From Acheta domesticus (taxonomy: Eukaryota > Arthropoda > Insecta > Orthoptera > Gryllidae), in contig JAHLJT010008756.1 in the NCBI GenBank assembly GCA_031308135.1, forward strand, positions 133,936,949 to 134,000,948: a stretch of DNA of 64,000 nucleotides. Direction: 5' to 3'. The position numbers and the translations under genes are program-made. The notes under the pieces are model-generated. The model saw only the letters and a list, made by a program, of their open reading frames with translations, did not search any database and was not told the DNA's origin. Shown here one piece after another: positions 12,801 to 23,798 of the stretch. How positions within the stretch are numbered: position 1 is the stretch's first letter; every line of letters starts with the position of its first letter.

Positions 12801-14437
12801 TCAACTCCTTTTACATGAATTATTTGCTTCATTGAGCCCTTTTTGTTGTCTCATTCATATTCATATCACAAATAATTGCACATAAATACCTTAAAGACAA
12901 CAATTTTGTAACTCAATATTCTCATAAACATCTTTATTTTTCAATAATTAAAGATGTCTTTGTTTTTGGGTACCTGAGCCTTTGAGTACTTGAGGTCATT
13001 ACATTTCTCCTGTGCATAATACAGAGAATTCTCTCTTGCATGCTAGAGTATTGTTGTGAATGTATAGTTATAATTTCTTGAGTGTTCTAAACATGAATAT
13101 TTTTTGTAACCAATAGAATCCTAATCAGAGAACGGTTCATATTCAATTATTGATTTGTAATCAACCTCTTAATCATTATTGACCCTCTTGAAAATTATGT
13201 CGGTTGTGTTTGGAACCCCTGATGTACACTGTGTTGTAATGTATATTTCTAACTTGAGCCAAAGCATATACATCAGAAATGTTGTTTTTTCTTTATTTCT
13301 TCAGGTTAAAGATGGAACCTTGTTTTATGGGTCAAAAAAAGTTCTGAAAACTAAAGCTGAACAATTGCAAATGTTAGAGAAAACTCATGTGGAAGAAAAA
13401 ACAGGTATTTTCAATTACTTTTGGTATAATTTGCTTTCAAAATACTTACTCCATGATAATTGTATTGAAAGAAGCATATCAGTTTCACCTATCTTCATAT
13501 TCCAGTCTATCTTTTATCATTCCTCTTTCAGTTTTTTCACACACATTGATTCAAGTTGTTTATTTTGTTTTCATTGAGGTACCAGCGTTTACGTTAAGTT
13601 TAAATAGTTCAGTTTTGTGATGTCAGTTCTGAGCCGATAATTTTAATTGATTTTGGACAGGTGTTCATCTTGGAGTTAAAAAGATGTCGCAAATTATTAA
13701 TGCACACTTTTTTTGGAGAGGGCAGTATATTGACATAGCTAACTTTGTGAGACAGTGTACAAAGTGTACCGAATTTTCTGAATGCTCCTCCCGGAAAGAA
13801 AATGTGGAGTATGACACTATAGTTGAAGAAGCCATGCTATCTGGTGCATGTGAGATATGGCAAAAAGTAAGTATAGTTAATATTGAAAATTTAGATTATT
13901 TGACTGTGGTTAAAAAACAACTATTTATTTAAATTATATGCTTAATATTCTTTATCTGGGGTTGAAGTTGCTAAAAATTTTGAAATGTATCTTCCAAGTG
14001 AGTTGGTTATTAAATTAAATCAGAAATTTGCCATGAAAATGATAATAAAATTAAGTTATCATGAAATCATGTTATTTACATAACAAACATTAATTTCAGT
14101 ATCTTTGGTTGCTTTTAATTAGAGCCCGGAAGATGAGCAATTCCATCTAAAATAGGTATGCAAAAAGGCATTTAGTGTGGTTCAAATGTGTGGAGCAAAT
14201 TGGCATGTAAACAACCAAAAAATCACCATTTAAAAAGAGTTATTGTAATAAACAATGAAATGATTCAAATTTGTACTCTTAACTCAAATTTGCATTAGCA
14301 CGTAAAGAGAAGGAATTGATCTTCTCTTTGTAATTTTGGTTGCAAATGACCACCTGTTGTTGTTGTTGTTGTTTTTTTGTTGTTTTTTTTTGTGGGGTGT
14401 GGTGGTGGGTTTTTTTCCTTCTTCTTCTTCTTCTTCG

Positions 14438-14502
<65 letters not shown>

Positions 14503-17500
14503 CTGAAAATTATTCTCAGTGGCACATCAAGTTTTGGTAAGATCACTATGAATATGTTTCATATGCAATGCTTCTCTACAAAATGGTATTGTAGACTTTC
14601 TTTTGAATCTTGGAAAGTCATTAGACAAAACACTGTTATTGTTTTCATTTGTTGAACTTGTTTAATCACTAGCACTGAGAAAAGTCTTCATGCACCTTCT
14701 TGAGAGTGTTGACTTCAAAAGGATTCAGCGGTTATTTTCAAGGTGGGGTGAGCAACCTTATGAGCAAACAAAGTTGGTTGGGATCAATGAAAATGATCCA
14801 AAAATCTTGTTTGGTATCATTGTCTTTTCTCATATGGATATTTAACACTTCCTAGCCCTAGAGCCTCTGTTTCTGAAGAAAGACAAAATGCGACAGTACT
14901 TTTGTTTTGTCCAGGCTTGTAAGTATCATTCCAGCTTGGTCAAGATTGATGTCAGGAGAAAAAAGGAAAACAATGAAGAAAAAGGCCAATAGAAGGTAAA
15001 ATTATAAAAATAAGCATAAGAAGCTATTAAAGGTCAAATAAAAATCTAACACAACTCCACAAGGACAGTTAAATAATCCCTTTTGTTGAAAGTCTTAAAA
15101 CCTTATCAATAATATAAAGTATTAGGAAAACCCGGCAGACTTGTTCTGTCCTTCATCTCCCTCTTTCCCCTCCCATCATCCTCTCACAGTCTCCCCCTCC
15201 CTCACCCTGTCCCTGTCTGTCTCTGCCGCTCTCTGTCCTTCTCATTCTCATTTAATTGCATATTCTGCACATCACTGAGCAGGTGAGGTAATACCAGGAA
15301 GCGCCAGACCAGCAAAAATGTAATAAAATGTTCGAGAGGGTTTCATCCTGTTGATTACAGTGTGAGAAACGTTTAGTTTTTAAGGCCATAGAACGCATCA
15401 TTTAGGAGTTATTTAATGATACAGATTCAAAATCCTGCTGAATGTGTAGCAGGTTGCATTTGATGTAAATAATCTTATATATACAGAATTTGCCAACCTC
15501 CGGGCTCTACTTATAATTATGAACTTGAGAATTCAATACATGTGTACTTTTGAAGATTTGTTTGGTTGAACTGACCAAAAGTTACAAAATGTGTACTTTC
15601 AACTACATATTGTCAAAATCTCCCAAATGCAAAGCTCATATGCAATACTGAAGCAATGAAATGTTAAGCATATAACCAAAATCATTTTTTCATCTATTAA
15701 GTCAACTCCAGCATTTATTATTTTTATTATTTAATCTTTTATCCTCTTTCAATGAATGAACACATGTATGAATTGATCTCAATTTGTCCTTCTAGGTGGA
15801 ACTTAACTTGCAAGGACCATATTTCAAGGATGATGGACAGTCAGTGTTTATTGCAACTATTGTAGATCCAGTGTCTCATTATGTTGTTGCTAGACTTGTG
15901 GCAGCAGATAACTGTTCAGCCCAGTTGTCTTTTTTTATTCTTGATACCTTCTGCACCTTTGGAGCAGTGAAGTGTTATTTGAACGAGACGTGCAAGCAGT
16001 ATCTGGATGCTGTGAAACTTGCCTTAAAGCAACGACATAGTTATATTCAGAAAATGAAGTTGCCAAGCCATCAATCATTTCATGATTTTGTGTTCCCTCT
16101 TCCTCATGGGCAAGAGGAGTGTTCATGGATCCAATCCTGTTTGGAACCTTATGTTACCAATTTTATGCCATTGAATGAAGCAGATTTGTGTGTTTACATA
16201 TTTGAACTAAATATAAAGATTTCCTGTTCATCTCCATTCATTAGAATGTTCAATAGGCAGCCTTATCCTCGACCACAAGACGATAAAGAGAACACAAATA
16301 TCAATGTAGAACCAAAAAAAATTGAAAGACACAGAATTTCACAAAGAAGATTGCTAAGAAGTAGTGTATTACAGGTATTAAATAAGTTACTTTTAATCAT
16401 ATAAATTAAACAGTAATTTTTGTGGTACTATAGTTAACAATTTTTTAGTGTCGACACTGTGAAGAAGTATTTACTTCAAAAATTTCATTTCGTATACATC
16501 AACGGAAGCACACTGAAGAAGCACAAAAAAGAGGAATGTTAGAAGGTCAAACTAAGTGTTTTGGGGATAAAGACAGAAGAATGTTGCGAAGGCCTTTGTC
16601 AAAGCACAGCTCAATCACTGTTAAAAGACGTAGTAAGTATGTTAAATGTAGTAATTTATTTATTTTTCATTTCTTTCCCAATCCCATCTAATGTTTGTAT
16701 TTTGAAGTAATCATAGCATCTGTTTGGTTAAAATCGAACTAGGAGAAATGGAGGAAAATGAGAATATCCTAAAAGTTACTTGTCATGACTACAAGAGTTA
16801 AAATGTTGGTTTTCTACCATTACACTGGTCGTCAGGGATCTTCTCCTTGAAAAAGAAATGTTTTTTCCGTGTTTTTTGGTTGTCAGATAAAGAAAAATGA
16901 GTGTCATATCCCCCAAAATGTTGTGGTAATTTTTTTAAGCTTCCCCCCCCCCCAAAGTGCAGGAACCTGTCAAAATATATCCCTTACATACTATAAACCC
17001 TTATTACAGTGACAGGATTTTCATCCACTATCAAATCCTAAACAATATATACAAACTGACACTATCAAATATCAAAATTTGCACAGTTTAGGGAAATGAA
17101 TGAACATGCATCATCAAATTTTAGTATTTCATTGTTCCTGATCGCATTTCTTTTGTGGTCTCCCCTCATCTCATCACCCTGTTGGTTTATGATTCAGTGC
17201 TGACTTTGAGAATCTTTCATGCTTCATTCAGTTAATGTGCGAAAACCATTTCTTCCTTCTTTCCTTTATCTCTTCTATATTTTTTGTCTGTAGGCTTTTT
17301 GTAATATTTTTACTTCTTTGGTAGTCCTTTAGCATGACTTCTGCAAAATGAAAAAAAAAAAAATCTCATGTTCATGGCCTTCAGTTATTGCCTACCCCTA
17401 CTTTTTGTTAAAACTTCTTATTCATACGTAAGTATTGGTTTCGATTATACAATTAAAGTTATGCGATATAATTAAAAATTGAATATTTAATGTTTCTTAT

Positions 17501-20500
17501 TACCAGTTTTTGTGAAAAAGGCAAGGAATGTAAAATCATTGTATGTTTCATGCAAAAGAATGTAAATTTTCACTCATGGGGTTTTGATAAAAATTACACA
17601 AAGTATTGCCTCTGTGTATTAATAACTGTAACTAATATTGCAGTTTCATGCTTAGCAGTGTTGTTTCAAAACTCCACGTTCAGAATTGGGGCGAGCAATT
17701 GCTGTTTGGTTTCTTATGATTAGGGCCTGGATTTTAATGACCTAAAAATCAGCAAAATATGCAAGCATTTATGACCTAAAACCTATACAAATATGACCTA
17801 AAACGTATATAAATATGACCTAAGAAATAAAATATGACTTTACATACGTTTATTTCTTAAAAATTCCTGTTAAATTTTTAGGTATAACGTAAATACAAAA
17901 TTCACTCAAGAACAGCTTGTGAGTGTATTACTTATGTTTTGCAGTCTTTGGAACTACCTAGCATTTTTAAAAAATGTTTGTGTCTGTAAAACAAATCAAA
18001 ACAGAAAAATAAAACCCGTCAAAAAAATGTCTTGCTTTACTTGTCTTCCTTGTATACTTTGTGTTTAATGTTTTCCAATTTCCTCTCAGTCTTCAGGTTT
18101 TGGAGAGTTGTATTGGATCGCAAGGAGCATTTTCACGTTTTCCATCTTAAAAGACTTACGGTTCACACTGAGGATAGTTTTGTATCTGGAAAAGCTCCTT
18201 TTTACAACAAATGATGTCATGGGAGCGTATTTGAAGGCAGCGATGTCACTGCAGTGCAGCTTTGGTTCATTGTATCCAAATGTTGCCATTTCTTTCCATT
18301 TGTTGTTAAATCGTTCCATCATCACAATGCGCAGGAGGAGAGAAAGAAACGCACTTTTGCTTTCTATCAGAGGTTCATTGTAGCACTGGGAGTAATACGT
18401 TTCAAAAAATCCTTTGTGGTATAATTGTTTAGTTTATTTGTGGCAATATCACCTGATACATTGTCATGTGAGACACATTTTCAAGCTTTTCATTCTTGGG
18501 TTCTTAAAAATATGACGAATACATGCAATTACGGCAAAATTCGACCAAAATATGACGTTTTACTAAAAACAGTCTTTAAAAATGTGACAAATATATGCAT
18601 TTTTGGACAATATTTGGTCAAAATATGACTTTTTACTAAAATAGGTGTTAATATGACTTTATATGCACAATAAAAATACGTTTTTCTACTTGACAATACC
18701 TGGATTCATGCATAAATTGTTTTAAAAGTCACCTGAAGGTTCAGAAAAAATATATGACATGTCATTAAAATCCGGGCCTTACTAATGATGATCCATGATT
18801 TCTATGGCAAGCTTAAAAGATAGTTTTTATTCTTTCACTCTTCTAAATAGAGGCATTTTGCAGTGGATGGAATGGTATTTTCTTCTAATTCCCACTTTTA
18901 TGCTACACATCTTACTTTCCTTATTTACATTTTTCTTTTGCCTTTGTTGAAAAACTTTTCTTTCTCTCTCATTCTCTGCAACATTTCTCCAATTTTTGGA
19001 ACTGTTTGTTTCTCATTCAAAATATTTGCAGATTGTTAAAGGGGATAAAACTCTTAAAAGTTGGGGAAAACTCTAAGATGGGTGTGAATTAATCTTGTTA
19101 AATTTGTGTAAGGTCTTTGTGTAAGCTTTTTTTTGTGATAACAAGAAGTGTTAGTTTTGAAAGTTGAGGGTTTAAACATTGTCTGGGAAATGGTTAGGTT
19201 TGAAAATGGGCTGGAAACAACTAGATTGCAAACCTGAGCCAAAGGTTGTAGACATTCTTTCTAGAAGATACATGAGCCTGTACAAAAGAATGTCAAGATG
19301 CATTATTTTAGATGCAATTGACCATTTATCATCCCATCCTATATTTTAGCTCTCTTTAAATTAGAAACTACTTGTTTCAAGTGATGTTTCAAACTTGTTT
19401 CAAGTTTTTTTTTTTATGTGCATGTTTTGAGTCCTGTATATGTTGTAAATGTGCTGTCGATTCTGGTTACAGTGAACTTCTGGGGTCTGATAATTTTGGT
19501 TCAATATATCAGAGCTTCACTATATCCGATGATTTAAAAATTAAATACAATTTCTCCACAATTATTGATTTTATTAATACACAGATACTGCAAAATACAT
19601 TAGGCATGAACTGAAAAGTTAAGTATCTTTATTTGACCTAAAAAAATTATTATTTTCATTTGTTTGCTTCGAACATTTTTCATTACTAATTTCTGTAGAT
19701 CCTTGTCCATAGTTTGTGCTCTCTTCGTACTTGATTCTGCTTTGTACTGTCTCTCTACTTGTTTTTTTCTTTCTTGGCGCACGGGGGTGTATCAATAATA
19801 TGGAATATCTCACGGTATTTCGCGTCGTTCTCTGTTGTGCCGCTAGGAGTCGCATGATCGCGATTGTATCGAGCAGTGCTGAAGTTCATGCGATTCCTGT
19901 CAGCACAACGGAGAACGACGCGAAATACCGTGAGATATTCCATTTTATTGACACCCTCCCCGTGCGCCAAGAAAGAAAAACCGAAGTACAAGTATCGTAA
20001 TGCAGTCTTGATACCCTACAATGCCTCTTGCATTGTTGGACCCATTCTTTGAAGGCCATTCTACTCGTCTAATAACATACAAGACCCTTTCGGTAGCGGG
20101 ATGGCGAAAGCGACTAATGAAACTGATTACTTTACCGCGCGGCACGGCGGGTATCGTCAGGCTGTGTGGCTAAGGCAGCAGCGCGCTTCCTCTCGCGTAC
20201 ATAGAACACAACGCGCTTTGTCGAGCGGAATCTCAAGTAACATCAAGCTTGAAACTGAAGCAAGCAATCGCGCGCCGCCAGTTGAAGTCTGCGGCCTTTG
20301 TTTCCGAAGTGAAACTGAGTGGCCCGAGGAATCAGTAAGGTTCCCATTCCGGGTCCGCTACCTTCACCTCGGGGAGACTTCTTCGATTATGACTTAAGCC
20401 CGATATTTTTTTCAAGCTGTCTAGTGTTGGAATTTGTGGTATTGGGACGATATATTCTTTTCCAGGAGGGAATTAATTTCCAGGTCGTATTTCCTATAAC

Positions 20501-23421
20501 AGAGGTACACTGTAACCGAATCTTATGCTTATTTGTCATTTAAGTGAAACGGGACCAGTGACTTAAGTTCACTATAACCAGAGTCGACTGTTTTTGGTAC
20601 TGTGATTTTATTTATTGTTCATATGTGTGACTTTCTCTTAGATCATTCACAATACGAGGCCAAGAGTAAAGGAAGTCCCCAGGGAGACGATGGTCAGACC
20701 TTTTTACAAGGTAATGTTACTGAATGTAGGCGTGCAGAACTGAGGGCTACCACTGTTGAGGCTGTAAGGCGGCTTTTAGCAAAAACGAGAGACAAAAGAA
20801 AACGGCGGGGAAAATACAAGAAATTTCCTTCGGATATTCAAGAACAAATGGCCCAATACGCAATGAAGCACGGAAGTTTATTAACTGTTCGACACTTTTC
20901 AGAAAAATTAGGAGTGGTTGTTAGTGAGAGTACTGTGAGAAACATTCTGAAATGGTGTCAGTGTTTTACACCTGAAGTGAAAGACGACATTGGGAGATTT
21001 GCTGTTGAATTCGGAATAGAGGCAGCTGCTTCTCATTTTTCGGAGCATTTGGGACGAGATGTTAGATTTGGACTAATTCGAAAATTCAAAAAAAGTTATT
21101 TGTCTCGTTATTCTAATTTGAAGCATTCAAATGAAAAGAAAACTGAAAAAACAAGTTTTGCATGTGCTGATGTTTCAAACAATTCAAATGAGGTTTTCTC
21201 TTCTGAAATGAAGGAAGCCATAGGACGTTATGCTAGTGAACACACAGTATCCTTGGCCATTAGTCATTTCTCTCAACAATTTAACATAAATTTGAGAGAA
21301 CAAGTGGTTCGTAAGTATAAAAAATGGTATCAGGATAAACAGAAAAGTGTACAGCAGCAACACCATCAACAACAGCAACAACAACAACTTCAGCAGTCAA
21401 CTGTAGACCATCATGGACAACTGTTGTGTTTACAACAGCAAATTCAACAACAACTAATGCCTCCAAAGCAACAGTCAGTTCTCCACCATCATCATCATCA
21501 ACACCAACATCAACAACAGCAGCAGCAACAGCAAAACTTTGAACACCTCCAGCCACTTCAAGAGCAGCAACAGACAGTAGCTACAGTTCACCAATCGCAA
21601 GCAAAGTTGCAAAACGAATCCTTGGTTTGTGACAATGGTGTCACGCTCCTTTCGTTGCAGCAACCTCCTAGTTCTAACGGACAGGAAAATGCTATTCAGA
21701 CGTCTAATCAAACAATTGATATTCTTCAGACTTCTTTGAATTTACTGAACAATCCCCAATTAAATAATTCGACTGCCATAATATATAATACCCCTTACCA
21801 AATGCCTTCCACTTCTCATGTTCCTTCAAATCAGCTTATCTCTTTAAATCAGCAACAGAATGGACAAATAACATTTCATGCCATGAACCAGTGTAATAAT
21901 AGCAATGTTCCTTCATCCGTATCACTCTCATATCAATCACAAGATGTACCTATTTCCACATCTGTTATTATTAACCAAAATGTTGCCGCTGTACAAACAT
22001 TTCCTAACACACAGATTTATCCAACTTTTGCTCAAACACATCCCGTTCAGCCAGCAACTTTAACAGTTTCTGATAGTAACCGACAGCTGCCTCCTGCAGG
22101 AACCGCCCCGCCCAGTATTCCTCACCATCCTCGGCCTTTGCCATCTCATTCAGGTCTTCCGACTATTACAGTTGCTGTTGCGCCTCTTCCAGCTGACCCT
22201 CATTTCCAAACAGCCAGTACCCAACCAACTGTTGTTCTCTCTCAGCCTGTCCCTCAACCGATATTAGTGTCTCACTCGCAGACAGGGGCCACTCTCCTGC
22301 AACACATCATTGATCCCCAGTCTCATCTTCATGCTACTCCACCACAAATCCCCCAACAAGTAATGAATGAAGTGCACGCTAGTGCTCTTCCCTCGCAAAC
22401 ATTTTCACAGGACGTTGATCAGCACGCTGCTGTAACTTCTGAGGTGCTATCGCATGCCTTGGGAAGTAATATCCCTGCTGAAATGTATGAAAACCCAGCT
22501 CCGTTTGTACCTGAAAACAGAAGTCCTGCTTTCACAGACTCTGTGAGATCCCATTGTGCAGAAAACTTGGAGGCAAAGAGAGGTCATAAATACACTGAGG
22601 GGTTAAAGAATTTAGAATCTCACGCTTCTTTGTTAAATTCTCAGGTGACTGCTCTGCAGCCATTAGTTTCTGACCATCCCAACCACACAAAAGACTCGGA
22701 CAATGTTGAAAACAATGCTCTGCCTGTACAGTGCTCGGAACATGGCGAATTAGGCTTAGTTAATAACGTTAAGGAGCAAGGAGAAAAGAGTTCTAATAAT
22801 AATACTTGTGCTACTACTTCTAGTACTACTAATAATACCAGTAATAATAATTGCAACTCTAGTAGTGTTAATGAATGTAATGCTGATCCAAAGAAAACTG
22901 TGAGGAGGAGCAATCGTAAGAAAGAGAAGAAAGTTATCTGTAAGGGAAAGAGCAAAATGAGTGAGCAAAAACGAGGAACCTACGCAATTTATAGCCCAGA
23001 AGTCAGAGCAGAAATGGGCAAATACGCTGCTGAATATGGTTGTCAGAAAGCATGCGATTACTTTCAAAATCAACATGGTTACAATGTTGCTGAGAGCACA
23101 ATGCGAGGTTTAAGAGATAAATACCTAAAGAAACGGGAATTATGCTCACAGGGAACTGATGGCGAAGTAACGTCTCTAGGTTACGCCCCGCGAGGACGGC
23201 CCATGCGTTTGGGCCAGTACGATGAGGTGGTGCAAGAGTGCATGCAGGAACTGGTAAAATCAGGAGAAAAGATCTCTTCATTTTTGGCTATTACTACAGC
23301 CAAGCATGTTCTGATGCAATATGAACCCCACCTCTTGGAAGAAAATGGAGGTAAAATTAAGTTAAATGTCACTTGGGCGAAGTCATTTCTCAAGAGAAGT
23401 GGAATTAAGAATCATTCATGA
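9754..23421 (+). CDS. Integrase-derived, zinc-finger and multi-HTH nuclear protein (8 exons)
   Basis: The predicted protein is 1,428 aa. Exons are 9754-9802, 11721-11881, 12082-12309, 13305-13404, 13661-13866, 15796-16374, 16449-16632 and 20642-23421; all have GT donors, AG acceptors and matching phase. Domains in order: HHCC integrase zinc finger (H174, H182, C212, C215); integrase-like core, residues 249-441, whose usual catalytic acids are replaced (N in ELNLQGP, N in YLNETC); one C2H2 finger (C442, C445, H458, H462); three HTH-like repeats at about 560-610, 611-656 and 689-733; a Q/H tract; a basic NLS-like stretch near 1253-1275; a fourth HTH-like repeat at about 1286-1332; and a GRP-type block at 1353-1426. 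The last two parts resemble the N-terminal half of a pogo/Tigger-like transposase. No DDE domain follows. Inferred role: nuclear DNA binding, host-domesticated. The start is the first of two adjacent ATGs. Whether the last exon joins the earlier seven rests on phase only. Confidence 0.72.
10319..10833 (+). mobile_element. Helitron-like element in intron 1 (5' end unclear)
   Basis: It shares gatgttggtatgtttataag, gagcaaaactccaacacc, gaggccgaaggcctcaaaga, cgctgtaatctacagaatga, gctggtacggcgcttcccga and a purine-rich tail with the 30364 copy. It ends in CTAG followed by T at 10830-10834, the Helitron 3' rule. No replicase/helicase is encoded, so it would depend on a partner. Confidence 0.6.
11721..11881 (+). 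CDS. Exon 2, integrase/HTH gene
   Basis: The acceptor is gattcag and the donor is gtgagc. The exon takes one base from exon 1 to make Gly and ends in phase 0. It encodes a polar linker (NQHPLDEKLIPSSRY...) with no known domain. Confidence 0.6.
12082..12309 (+). CDS. Exon 3, integrase/HTH gene
   Basis: The acceptor is tttctttcag and the donor gtaagc; both ends are phase 0. The C-terminal half (FNFIRTKALPENCSMSYKML, then KKRAKNYS) has the basic, helical look of the region before the HHCC finger in Ty3/gypsy-type integrases and their host derivatives such as KRBA2 and GIN1. Confidence 0.7.
13305..13404 (+). CDS. Exon 4, integrase/HTH gene (start of HHCC finger)
   Basis: The acceptor is tttcttcag and the donor gtattt. 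The peptide VKDGTLFYGSKKVL followed by LEKTH matches the lead-in and first histidine of the integrase H2C2 domain. The exon ends with one base, which exon 5 completes as Gly. Confidence 0.75.
13661..13866 (+). CDS. Exon 5, integrase/HTH gene (rest of HHCC finger)
   Basis: The acceptor is tttggacag and the donor gtaagt. It encodes VHLGVKKMSQII, then HFFWRGQYIDI and FVRQCTKC. With exon 4 this gives H-x7-H-x29-C-x2-C, inside the normal spacing of the integrase zinc-binding domain. Confidence 0.82.
14389..14500. repeat. T-rich low-complexity run
   Basis: Runs of T broken by short G and C words end in about 60 consecutive T. Such a tract could be the A-tail of a minus-strand retroposon, but no body is visible beside it. 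Confidence 0.8.
15122..15420 (-). mobile_element. Helitron-like fragment nested in the hAT element
   Basis: Minus-strand reading gives gagaaacg..., gtaatcaacagg, ggcgcttcctggtatta, a gagagcggcagagacag tail and a CTAA end followed by T. It matches the copies at 10320, 30364 and 38398. Confidence 0.6.
15796..16374 (+). CDS. Exon 6, integrase/HTH gene (integrase-like core)
   Basis: The acceptor is tccttctag and the donor gtatta; 193 codons, phase 0 at both ends. It aligns by eye with the retroviral-type integrase core: ELNLQGPYF for the first-strand motif, IVDPVSHYVVARL for the second strand, FCTFGAVKCYLNETCKQY for the second acid motif, and a late SPFIRMFNRQPYPRP typical of the end of the region. 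Both expected Asp positions are Asn and no catalytic Glu region is clear. It therefore reads as an inactive, reused integrase fold. Confidence 0.82.
16449..16632 (+). CDS. Exon 7, integrase/HTH gene (C2H2 finger)
   Basis: The acceptor is attttttag and the donor gtaagt. It opens with CRHCEEVFTSKISFRIHQRK followed by H, a canonical C-x2-C-x12-H-x3-H finger, then a basic tail. It ends with one base (A), and exon 8 supplies AT to make Asn. Confidence 0.8.
17720..18781 (-). mobile_element. hAT-derived element in intron 7, with transposase C-terminal remnant
   Basis: The inverted ends are tagggcctggattttaatga and tcattaaaatccgggcctta. The flanks cttatgat and ctaatgat agree at 7 of 8 positions. The minus strand at 18086-18325 has an open frame containing FKYAPMTSFVVKRSFSRYKT and a later ENVKMLL, the pattern of the hAT C-terminal dimerisation region. 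The rest of the transposase is missing. Its ends contain repeated atgaccta/atatgac words. Confidence 0.7.
18790..20640. other. Rest of intron 7
   Basis: Apart from the foldback MITE at 19756-19988, no exon could be supported. A GC-richer patch at 20090-20400 is open on the plus strand for 98 codons (MAKATNETDYFTARHGGYRQ...), but no family is recognised and no splice sites bring it into frame with exons 7 and 8. Confidence 0.4.
19756..19988. mobile_element. Foldback MITE, family 1, in intron 7
   Basis: It runs from tacttg...cttggcgcacggggg to cgtgcgccaagaaagaaaaa and ccgaagta. The inner palindrome has ggaatatctcacggtatttc facing gaaataccgtgagatattcc. Confidence 0.85.
20642..23421 (+). CDS. 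Exon 8, integrase/HTH gene (HTH repeats, polyQ, transposase-like C-terminus)
   Basis: The acceptor is tttctcttag; a stop codon ends the gene at 23421. Repeat 1 is KKFPSDIQEQMAQYAMKHGS..., repeat 2 is TPEVKDDIGRFAVEFGIEAA..., repeat 3 is SSEMKEAIGRYASEHTVSLA..., and repeat 4, near the C-terminus, is SPEVRAEMGKYAAEYGCQKA.... Each follows the pattern (S/T)-x-E-(V/M)-(K/R)-x-x-(I/M)-(G/A)-x-(Y/F)-A with a later HF or YF and a basic helix. Between repeats 3 and 4 lie a Q/H tract (about 21350-21600) and a long S/T/N/Q/P-rich region. The end, GRPMRLGQYDEVV... to WAKSFLKRSGIK, is the second DNA-binding part of a pogo/Tigger-like transposase. Length and composition fit a nuclear regulator. Read alone the frame opens at 20602, but the part before 20642 is intron. 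Confidence 0.85.
21350..21600 (+). repeat. Coding CAA/CAG/CAT tract (polyQ/polyH)
   Basis: Dense CAA and CAG codons mixed with CAT/CAC give runs of Gln and His inside exon 8. Mixed codons suggest selection on the protein or an old tract, not a fresh slippage expansion. Such tracts are common in insect transcription factors. Minus-strand open frames here are artefacts of the tract. Confidence 0.9.
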
Positions 23422-23649
23422 AAGTCTGATCAAGAGGTTGCATTAAATATATTCATCTTGTGACACAGTTGTATGTGAGAAAAAGGCAACAAATAGATTA
23501 TGTGAAGGGTTGACATGGAAAAGGATGTAAGTGCCAAAATATAAATTTTTCACAAGGAAAAACTGATTTTAGCGTACAAAAATAGTTTATTTATAAATAT
23601 TCTGCATTCAGGATATGTGATATCAGGATATATATTTAAACAATTTTAA

Positions 23650-23798
23650 TGCTAGGAGTTGCGTGATCGCGACTGTATCGAGCAGTGCTGGCGATCATGG
23701 AATTCCTGGCGGCACAACGGAGAACGACGCGAAATACCGTGAGATGTTCCATGTTATTGACACCCCCCCGTGCGCCAAGAAAGAAAAAACAAAGTATA
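23650..23798. mobile_element. Foldback MITE, family 1, left end missing
   Basis: It starts inside the left arm at gctaggagttgcgtgatcgc, passes the loop, and keeps the full right arm through ccgtgcgccaagaaagaaaa and the end aaagtata. It lies 230 bp after the stop codon, so it may be in the 3' UTR. Confidence 0.75.

Larger units (their letters stand above)
14120..15509. mobile_element. hAT-like element in intron 5
   Basis: The ends are tagagcccgga and, inverted, tccgggctcta. The 8-bp flanks cttttaat and cttataat agree at 7 of 8 positions, which is hAT-type target duplication. It contains a long T run at about 14441-14500 and a reverse Helitron-like fragment at 15122-15420. No transposase is readable, so the copy is non-autonomous or decayed. 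Confidence 0.65.

Noticed and set aside
12310..13300. Coding exon at 12505-12693
   Set aside because: It lacks splice sites that keep frame with exons 3 and 4, and exons 3 and 4 join directly in phase.
14295..14655. Poly-Lys and poly-Phe frames on both strands
   Set aside because: They are translations of the long T run and show no other protein features.
21184..23393. Several minus-strand frames of 60-106 codons
   Set aside because: They are antisense shadows of exon 8; Leu/Val-rich ones come from the CAA/CAG tract.
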